29,234 bases of DNA from CAYOZL01 sp964408435 (lineage in GTDB: Bacteria > Bdellovibrionota_C > UBA2361 > SZUA-149 > CAYOZL01). Every line of letters begins with the position of its first letter. Within the stretch, counting starts at the first letter, position 1. Below are positions 23,414-29,234 of this stretch, one piece after another. Position numbers and translations under genes: made by a program. Location of the stretch: the NCBI GenBank assembly GCA_964408435.1, contig CAYOZL010000027.1:1-29234 (forward strand). The letters run 5' to 3'. The notes beneath the pieces are model-generated. The model searched no databases, had not been told where the DNA came from, and saw only the letters and a program-made list of their open reading frames with translations.

Positions 23414-23455
23414 ATAAATTAATACTCACAAACTAATACTTACAAATTAATACCA
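23414..23455 (-). repeat. Three imperfect copies of a 14-bp repeat at the end of the FAD gene
   Basis: On the plus strand the units ATAAATTAATACTC (23414-23427), ACAAACTAATACTT (23428-23441) and ACAAATTAATACCA (23442-23455) follow each other exactly. The unit nearest the gene, with part of the next, encodes its last codons and stop. The other copies fill the gap before the CFA gene. Confidence 0.75.
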
Positions 23456-24648
23456 TGTAGTTTTGCCATATTAACTGCTGAACTTACTGCATCCTCATGA
23501 AATCCATACCCGAAGTAGCTACCACAAAAATAACGACGATTCTCCCCCTGGAGTTTATACAAATCAGTCTGTGTGCTTATTGATTCTAAATCGTAAATTG
23601 GGTGTTGGTAATTTATTTCTCTAATAATTTTATTTTTATCAATTGTTCTTACTGGATTAAGAGTAACGCAAAACTCAGATTTAGTTTCATTTAACCCCTG
23701 TAAGCGATTCATGTGATAAGTTAAATTACCATCAACGTAATTCCAAGAAGCCCAAGCATTTTTATCTTTTGGTAAAAAACTAGTATCAGTATGAAGCACT
23801 GTATAGTTATCTTCATATTTCCATGCACCTAGTAACTCTTGTTCTAAATCTGTTTTATCTTTTATTAAAGTAAAAGACATATCAGCATGTGTGGCTAGAA
23901 CAACAAAGTCATAAATATTATTTTGACCATCTTTTGTTCTAACAATTCCTTCTTTACTTACTTCAATAACTGGAGAATTTAGCTTAATTTCTCCTTTAAA
24001 TTGTTTTTTAAAGCTTTTAATATACTGAGAACTTCCACCAACTACTGTTTGCCATTTAGGTCTGTTCTTAAGGGATAAAAGCCCATGATTTTTGAAAAAA
24101 TTGATATAACTATTTGCTGGAAATTCAAATACTTTTTTCTCAGGCACTGACCAAATTGCTGCGCCCATTGGAATTAGATAGTAATTTATCATTTCTTTTG
24201 AAAAATTATTATAAGATAAAAACTGTCCTAAAGTAATTTCTTTATTATTTTCTTTTAAAAAACTTGTACCAAGAACACAGAATCTTCTAATCTCATTTAA
24301 AAATTTATAAAAATTAAGAGAGAATATATTTTTTCTTTGAGAGAAAACTCCATTTAAAGTTGTGCCAGCGTAATAAAAATCATTCTTTAAAGATTGAAAA
24401 GAAAAAGACATATCACTAAAGCGAATTGGAACATCTAATTGATTTAAGAATTTTGTGAAATTAGGATAATTTTTATCATTTAAAACAATAAAGCCTGTAT
24501 CTACCATACCCTCGCTAGTTTTAATTGTATTGGTATGACCACCTAAATAATTATTAGCTTCATAAATAGTAACATCAAATTTTTTACTTAATAAATAAGC
24601 ACTAACTATTCCAGATACTCCTGCTCCTATAACTGCTACTCTTTTCAT
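23440..24648 (-). CDS. FAD-dependent amine-oxidase-like protein (COG2907 type)
   Basis: The 402-residue flavoprotein starts with the dinucleotide-binding motif VAVIGAGVSGIVSAYLL (4-20), an acidic ribose-binding residue in YEANNYLGGHTNT (34-46) and the second FAD motif near the C-terminus, FCGSYFGYGFHEDAVSSAV (about 373-391). The last motif is characteristic of the subgroup that accompanies DUF1365/CFA genes. Related proteins are annotated as protoporphyrinogen-oxidase- or phytoene-desaturase-like. Here an oxidation or desaturation step on a membrane fatty acyl chain is the most economical role, since the CFA-type methyltransferase follows directly. The SDR gene lies 17 bp upstream. The substrate is unproven. 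Confidence 0.87.
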   Translation of the reverse strand: MKRVAVIGAGVSGIVSAYLLSKKFDVTIYEANNYLGGHTNTIKTSEGMVDTGFIVLNDKNYPNFTKFLNQLDVPIRFSDMSFSFQSLKNDFYYAGTTLNGVFSQRKNIFSLNFYKFLNEIRRFCVLGTSFLKENNKEITLGQFLSYNNFSKEMINYYLIPMGAAIWSVPEKKVFEFPANSYINFFKNHGLLSLKNRPKWQTVVGGSSQYIKSFKKQFKGEIKLNSPVIEVSKEGIVRTKDGQNNIYDFVVLATHADMSFTLIKDKTDLEQELLGAWKYEDNYTVLHTDTSFLPKDKNAWASWNYVDGNLTYHMNRLQGLNETKSEFCVTLNPVRTIDKNKIIREINYQHPIYDLESISTQTDLYKLQGENRRYFCGSYFGYGFHEDAVSSAVNMAKLHGINL

Positions 24649-24665
24649 TATTTAGCTTTCATAAT

Positions 24666-25433
24666 TTAATGCTTAACAGATTTACTCACTATAAAATGAT
24701 ATAGTCTTTGAGGTAAAAGTCTAAGAAACTTTAACATAAGTGTAAAACGATAAGGAAAATGAACCTCAAAATCTCTTCTCTCTATGCCATCTAGCATATA
24801 CTTAGCAGCTAAATTAGCTTCTATAATAAAAGGCATATCAAAGTCATTTTTATCTGTTAACTCAGTTTTTACAAAGCCAGGACTTACCACGGTTACATCA
24901 ACACCTTTTGGCTTTAAATCAAATCTTAAACTATTTAAAAAGTATGTTAATGCAGATTTTGATGCCCCGTAAGCTGAAGCAGTTGGAAGAGCACTGTAAC
25001 CTGCAACACTTGATACTCCAACAATATGCCCTTTTTTATTTAAAAGCATGTCATCTAAAACTACTTCTATGCAATTTAAAGCTCCAAATAAATTTAAATC
25101 AAATAATTTTTTATAAGATAAAACATCAAATTTTTTAGCACTAGCTGGCGTATGACTACCTGCATTAGCTAATAAAATATCAACTTGCCTAAAATGATTT
25201 TTAATTTCTTGGTAAGATTTATTTACTTGCTCTGAAGAAGTTACATCAGCAGTGCTTATAAAAATTGAATCTTCATTCGTTCCATTCTGAATTAATTCTT
25301 TTTTTAAGCTTTCTAACTTCTCTAACCTTCTTGCAGTAATGGCTAACTTGTAGCCTCTTTTTGCTGCTTCAATTGTACAAGCTCTTCCTATTCCACTACT
25401 TGCCCCTGTTATCCATAATACTTTGTCTAGCAT
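24666..25433 (-). CDS. Short-chain dehydrogenase/reductase
   Basis: The 255-residue classical SDR has the cofactor motif TGASSGIG (9-16), R36 after the second strand (consistent with NADP(H) preference), the structural NAG motif (90-92) and the catalytic S142, Y155 and K159 (YGASK). The C-terminal 60 residues include a hydrophobic, basic stretch (FPYRFTLMLKFLRLLPQRLYHFIVSK) that could associate with membrane. It probably reduces or oxidises a lipid-derived carbonyl or alcohol in the fatty-acid modification cluster. TAGGA just before the ATG supports the start. It lies 32 bp after the MFS gene and 17 bp before the FAD gene, all on one strand. Confidence 0.9.
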   Translation of the reverse strand: MLDKVLWITGASSGIGRACTIEAAKRGYKLAITARRLEKLESLKKELIQNGTNEDSIFISTADVTSSEQVNKSYQEIKNHFRQVDILLANAGSHTPASAKKFDVLSYKKLFDLNLFGALNCIEVVLDDMLLNKKGHIVGVSSVAGYSALPTASAYGASKSALTYFLNSLRFDLKPKGVDVTVVSPGFVKTELTDKNDFDMPFIIEANLAAKYMLDGIERRDFEVHFPYRFTLMLKFLRLLPQRLYHFIVSKSVKH

Positions 25434-25465
25434 ATTCCTACCTAAGATAGCTTATTATACTTACA

Positions 25466-26734
25466 CTACTTTTTCATCTTTTGATGTTCTGCTTTATTTA
25501 ATGAAAAGCTCATCATATTAATTATTGCTAAGACGTTACAAATACAAGGAACTAAACAATATAGTATTTTCATGCTTAATATGGCTGACTCATTTTGATT
25601 AGCTAGACTGGCATCAAAGCCACTAAAACCTAGTATCCATAGTGCTAAACCTGCACTAATTGCCGCTACTGTCTTTTTAGCTAATGACCATAATCCAATA
25701 AACTGCCCTTCTTTTCTCTTCCCACTAATATGCTCTTCATAATCTATTACATCTGCTTGAATTGATGACGGCATAACTAGAACAGCACCGTAACCAAGAG
25801 CAGAGATTGTAATTAAAATACTATAGGCAAGCTCAGACTCTATAAAAAATACACCTAGAAAACCAAAAGTATTAACACCCATAGCTAATAGCCATGTAAT
25901 TTTTTTCTCAAACTTAAAAGAGAATCTAGACCAAAGTGGTAAAAATAGAATGCCTACTAAAAAATACAAAAGTAGAAACAATTCTCCATTTTTACTTTCT
26001 AAAACATACTCAACATAAAATAAAAACAGTGTTGCAGGTAAAGCAGATCCGAAAGATGAAAGTACATATGAAGTAAGTAATTTTCTAAAGTGGTGATTCT
26101 CTTTTAGTAAGCTAAGAGGCTTAAATTTGAGCTCTATTGCTGATTTTACCTCTTTAATATTTATATAATAGCTAAAAGTAAAAACAACTAAAATAGAGCA
26201 ATAAACAATAGAAATAATAGTCCAGTTTTTATAAAATACAGGTATCGCTGCAGCAAAAAGAGTGCCTAAAACGACAAAGCCATCTCTAAATGAAAACAAT
26301 ATCGTTCTCTTATCATAATCTGAGTATAAATCTTGACCTGCTGCCTCATATGGAATTGAATAAGAAGTCCAGAAAAAGAAAAAGCAGATACTATTAATAT
26401 AGAACCAAAGTAGGCTTGTTGTATTTGAACTACTTGCGTAACTACTAAATAAAAAATAATAGCTAATAGCTAGAGGCAAGACAGAGAAGAACATCCAAGA
26501 CTTTCTTGAAATTTTAAGCTTATCTGAAAGATGACCTATAAGCGGGTCGATAAAGGCATCAAAAAGCCTAGTAATTAAGATAGCAAAGCCAATAGATTCT
26601 AAGCTTATTGTCTTAGAGTATAGTTTTGGAATATAAACATAATAGCTAACTGCCATTATAGCTAAGACAAGAGATGGTAGAGAGTATAAAATTTCTAGCT
26701 TAAAGTTATATAAGGTCCTACTTATTCGTCGCAT
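25466..26734 (-). CDS. GPH-type (MFS_2) cation-coupled transporter homologue
   Basis: I choose the ATG at 26734 (422 residues) over the in-frame TTG at 26806, because the latter would overlap the divergent gene and the family starts close to RRISRTLYNFKLEILYSLPSL. About twelve hydrophobic helices are visible. The diagnostic GPH motif RLFDAFIDPLIGHLSDKLK lies after helix 2, with YSIPYEAAGQDLYSDYDKRTILFSFRD as the second-loop equivalent and DVIDYEEHISGKRKEGQFIGLW in the second half. GPH members move sugars with Na+ or H+, but homologues in DUF1365/CFA clusters have no proven substrate and may handle lipids. It is the first gene of the minus-strand cluster and is divergent from the DUF3833 gene, with 8 bp between start codons. 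Confidence 0.88.
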   Translation of the reverse strand: MRRISRTLYNFKLEILYSLPSLVLAIMAVSYYVYIPKLYSKTISLESIGFAILITRLFDAFIDPLIGHLSDKLKISRKSWMFFSVLPLAISYYFLFSSYASSSNTTSLLWFYINSICFFFFWTSYSIPYEAAGQDLYSDYDKRTILFSFRDGFVVLGTLFAAAIPVFYKNWTIISIVYCSILVVFTFSYYINIKEVKSAIELKFKPLSLLKENHHFRKLLTSYVLSSFGSALPATLFLFYVEYVLESKNGELFLLLYFLVGILFLPLWSRFSFKFEKKITWLLAMGVNTFGFLGVFFIESELAYSILITISALGYGAVLVMPSSIQADVIDYEEHISGKRKEGQFIGLWSLAKKTVAAISAGLALWILGFSGFDASLANQNESAILSMKILYCLVPCICNVLAIINMMSFSLNKAEHQKMKK

Positions 26735-26742
26735 ATAAACAT

Positions 26743-27216
26743 ATGAACATAGCAAAAGAAGAAGAAAAAGATTTTTTGATAGAAGAGTACTTCCTAGGAG
26801 AAACAATTGGTTATGGCACTATACATGACTTTCTAGGCAGACTAAGTGCTGAGTTTATAATTAAAATGAGCGGCTACTGGGAAAAAGATATTTTTATACT
26901 AGATGAAAGTTTTATTTTTACCACAGGGAAAAAGCAAAAAAGAATATGGAAAATAACAAAAGAAACTAGCCATGAATATTCAGCTACCTCTAATGAACTT
27001 ATAGGCAAAGCTTTTGGCGTAAGAAAAAATAATACTTTAAACTGGAAGTATAATCTTAAGATTGATTATAATAACAAAAAAATTGCTTTTGACTTTGATG
27101 ACTGGATTTATTGTTCTAAAGATATAGTAATTAACAAAGTCAAAATGAAAAAATTTGGGATTAAATTAGCTGATTTATTTATTAGCTATAAAAAACCCCA
27201 AAATTCTAATAACTAG
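26743..27216 (+). CDS. DUF3833-family protein without signal peptide
   Basis: The 157-residue protein has the DUF3833 pattern: EEYFLGETIGYGTIHDFLGRLSAEF (about 14-38), SGYWEKDIFILDESFIFTTGKKQKRIWKI, NWKYNLKIDYNNKKIAFDFDDWIYCSKD and a closing NKVKMKKFGIKLADLFISY. Members are thought to be small beta-rich, lipocalin-like envelope proteins and are usually lipoproteins. This copy lacks the N-terminal signal and cysteine, so it is either cytoplasmic or its start is missed. It accompanies the DUF1365/CFA/FAD/SDR/MFS genes in many bacteria, consistent with a role in the same lipid modification. The start is only 8 bp from the divergent MFS start, and no Shine-Dalgarno is clear. Confidence 0.82.
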   Translation: MNIAKEEEKDFLIEEYFLGETIGYGTIHDFLGRLSAEFIIKMSGYWEKDIFILDESFIFTTGKKQKRIWKITKETSHEYSATSNELIGKAFGVRKNNTLNWKYNLKIDYNNKKIAFDFDDWIYCSKDIVINKVKMKKFGIKLADLFISYKKPQNSNN

Positions 27217-27248
27217 AACTACTTCTAAATACAATTATTCCAAAGAAA

Positions 27249-29234
27249 CTACTGCCCAGAGACAACAGAAGAGATATCCACACAAGTTGGAGCACCTAAG
27301 CTAGACGAATCTCTTATTCTTATAATCTCTGTAACTAAGGCTCCTGCTGTTGTAGGATTTTGTGCTACTTCTATTAAACCATAGCTATTACTAGGTAGGT
27401 TAAATGGAGGCGCAGTAAGATTATGCTCAGTCACAGTTCCAGGTAGCGCCCATTCAGGGAATTCAAATAAGAGATTTCCATTTAAATCATATGCTCTAAT
27501 AAAAACATCAAGTGTTTCAGTTTCACACTGTGAGCTAATTCTTATCCAGTTTTGTTGGTTTAAAAAGGTATTATAACTAAGTGCACTCTCTGTAACACAT
27601 ACCCCTTTAACACTTTGCTTAACTATTGATGAACTTATAGTTCCCGTGCTCGAATCTGGGAAGAGGACAAAAACTTCAGAGCGAATTTGCTCACCAATAT
27701 TATTAGGACATATCTGAGCAATCCCAGCTGTTCCAGGTATTAAACTTCCTGTAATTGGAATCTGCTCTTGTGCATTAGGAGAGATAATAACATTACTAGG
27801 AAACCCAGCTATAGATGCAGAGTTTTGCATTAGGTCAATACTTACAGAAACTGGAGTGTTCTCTAAATTAGTAACTACTAATGTAGGCAGTGCTCCTGCG
27901 CCAGTAGAGATTTGAACATAAGAACATTCACTAGTTCCAATATTTGCTTCTGAGACTGAAGCAAAATCAAATCCATTTTGAGCATTACTACCGTATCTAA
28001 CTACTCTAGCTATATACTTATTAGTCGCGCTTGCAGGTACTATTTCAACACTTCCTGAAGAATTTGGACCAGCTGAGAAATGACCTGCTTCTAGATCTCT
28101 TCTACCATTCGCTGGAACTACAATACTACTAGAGTCGATTAAAATACCGCTTACATCAAAAAGATTTCTAATAAAAGTTTGAGGCGTTGATTCTAGATTT
28201 GTTATCTCTAACCAATTAAAAATCGTATTGCCTAAGCCAGTAATGTCAAAGGTATTAAAACTCGAGTAGCTATTACCCATAATTTGGCTAGTAATAGGCA
28301 CAGTGTTTAAGAAATCTTTCTTCGCTGTATTACCTAATCTGTAACGATTACTAAAGCCTGAGACACAGCCAGTATCAGTATAAGCTACTTCTAATGAACC
28401 AATACTATTTACTGCAAATCCTGCTAAATCATTAATAATCACATCAACTTGAGCCTTTGATTGTAAGCTTAAATTTTGAGTAGATAGAATATTTCCATCC
28501 ATATCTATTAAATTTAGTGTAAGACTTTGAGCATTATCACAGGTATTTCTAAGTGTTGCGATATTAACTTGCTCTAAGAAACTATTCCAAGGAATTGATA
28601 TTGGGTTATCACTTTGAAAGCTAGAACAATCCTCTGGTATTCCACATTGTTCAAAGGAATCTGGAACAAAACCAAAGTGAAAATTAAAATCAGTTTGACC
28701 AGAGCCAGGAGCCTGTAAAAAGATGCTAGGAAAACCATTTATAGTTTCAGCATCTGAATCAAAAACATCTGCACCTTGATTTTGAATAGTTAAAGCATAA
28801 CCTGCTAATGGACCTGTAGGTGAAAAATCTGCAGGATTATCTAAGGCAACTGTATAAAATTCATTAGGCACTAAACCATCAACATTGCTAAACATCCACA
28901 TGCCATTAACATCAGTAATAACGCTGGTTATAAAATTCCCCATACTATCAAAAAGTGAAACTGTAACTCCAGCTATTACTGGCTCACTTGGGTCTTGAAT
29001 ACCATCTAGGTTTGCATCAAACCAAACTGTATCACCTATTTTGATATCAATGATTATACCTGCATCAATAGTATCGTTTATCTCTCCTGCACCTAATACT
29101 ACAGTTGGAGTAGTCATAGTTAAGGGATCTGGGTCACTGTCAATATTTCCACCTGCTCCCTGAATAGTTAAGCCATTAGTCATAAATTGAACTTGATAGC
29201 TTCCTACTGCAAGGCCAGGAAAACTATACATTCC
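27249..29234 (-). CDS. C-terminal part of a large SdrD-B-like surface protein (5' end outside window)
   Basis: The frame is open at the right edge (a GGA codon precedes the first visible Met), so only the last 661 codons are seen; positions below count from that Met. A partial SdrD-B (Cna-B/prealbumin-like) domain ends at about 60, and a complete one follows (GDTVWFDANLDGIQDPSEPVIAGVTVSLFD, 66-95, with the calcium-loop-like DANLDGIQD). Four repeat-like units of about 80-105 residues then run from 217-298, 325-413, 436-540 and 554-640. Each has a conserved strand-turn pattern (for example N-F-Hyd, LxDxDGNIL, GSLEV). No LPXTG, PEP-CTERM or T9SS-like tail is seen; it ends VVSGQ. It is probably an exported adhesin or cell-surface scaffold. 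It converges on the DUF3833 gene, with 32 bp between stops. Confidence 0.85.
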   Translation of the reverse strand, partial: GMYSFPGLAVGSYQVQFMTNGLTIQGAGGNIDSDPDPLTMTTPTVVLGAGEINDTIDAGIIIDIKIGDTVWFDANLDGIQDPSEPVIAGVTVSLFDSMGNFITSVITDVNGMWMFSNVDGLVPNEFYTVALDNPADFSPTGPLAGYALTIQNQGADVFDSDAETINGFPSIFLQAPGSGQTDFNFHFGFVPDSFEQCGIPEDCSSFQSDNPISIPWNSFLEQVNIATLRNTCDNAQSLTLNLIDMDGNILSTQNLSLQSKAQVDVIINDLAGFAVNSIGSLEVAYTDTGCVSGFSNRYRLGNTAKKDFLNTVPITSQIMGNSYSSFNTFDITGLGNTIFNWLEITNLESTPQTFIRNLFDVSGILIDSSSIVVPANGRRDLEAGHFSAGPNSSGSVEIVPASATNKYIARVVRYGSNAQNGFDFASVSEANIGTSECSYVQISTGAGALPTLVVTNLENTPVSVSIDLMQNSASIAGFPSNVIISPNAQEQIPITGSLIPGTAGIAQICPNNIGEQIRSEVFVLFPDSSTGTISSSIVKQSVKGVCVTESALSYNTFLNQQNWIRISSQCETETLDVFIRAYDLNGNLLFEFPEWALPGTVTEHNLTAPPFNLPSNSYGLIEVAQNPTTAGALVTEIIRIRDSSSLGAPTCVDISSVVSGQ

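Noticed and set aside
24784..25138. Two plus-strand ORFs inside the SDR gene
   Set aside because: Both are antisense to the SDR, whose catalytic residues are all present.
1..29234. CRISPR arrays, tRNA/rRNA genes, transposases or toxin-antitoxin pairs
   Set aside because: No regularly spaced repeats, cloverleaf sequences, rRNA-like stretches or recognisable mobile or defence proteins were seen on reading both strands.

Overview
The window is an AT-rich (roughly one third G+C by eye), densely coded stretch of a bacterial chromosome. It reads as a Gram-negative, respiring organism. ABC-exported glycan genes (Wzm/Wzt), a probable lipoprotein and exopolysaccharide enzymes of the XrtA/PEP-CTERM-associated type indicate an elaborate envelope. 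Heme O synthase (CtaB) implies a heme-copper oxidase, and a MenA-type prenyltransferase implies menaquinone. I cannot assign a phylum. CTA leucine codons and the tetranucleotide CTAG, rare in most bacteria, are common here. No tRNA, rRNA, CRISPR array, integrase or transposase was recognised.

Layout. (1) 1-5834: an exopolysaccharide locus in two divergent arms whose start codons are 6 bp apart. The minus arm holds a DegT-like aminotransferase and a glycosyltransferase 2 cut by the window edge. The plus arm holds a polysaccharide deacetylase, a FemAB-like acyltransferase, an ATP-grasp ligase and a glycosyltransferase 4. (2) 5831-6497: two perfect inverted repeats, then an unrecognised gene whose base use looks different. 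(3) 6498-13421: mostly minus-strand housekeeping genes (ctaB, a ParA-like ATPase, asnS, menA, a helical unknown, queF, a degenerate zf-TFIIB protein), interrupted by one plus-strand Hanks-type kinase with a C-terminal membrane anchor. (4) 13508-16629: wzm, wzt, a small probable lipoprotein and a methyltransferase, likely surface glycan export and modification. (5) 16630-16789: a palindrome-rich gap with a roughly 21-bp hairpin. (6) 16790-20990: an ABC ATPase, a large FtsX-type permease and a secreted CrtC/AttH-family protein, an operon resembling attEFGH. (7) 20991-21416: a gap holding a small membrane-protein ORF broken at a run of eight A. (8) 21417-27216: a lipid-modification cluster with a DUF1365-CFA synthase fusion, an FAD amine-oxidase-like protein, an SDR, a GPH-type MFS transporter and, divergently, a DUF3833 protein. 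This gene set is known from singlet-oxygen-stress (RpoE-ChrR) regulons, but no such regulator is here. (9) 27249-29234: the C-terminal part of a large SdrD-B-like surface protein with four repeat units.

Most genes are recognisable families. The less expected material lies in the intergenic palindromes, the poly-A-broken small ORF, the tandem repeats at stop codons, the tight divergent starts and the DUF1365-CFA fusion. I did not find a convincing wholly new defence or mobile system.
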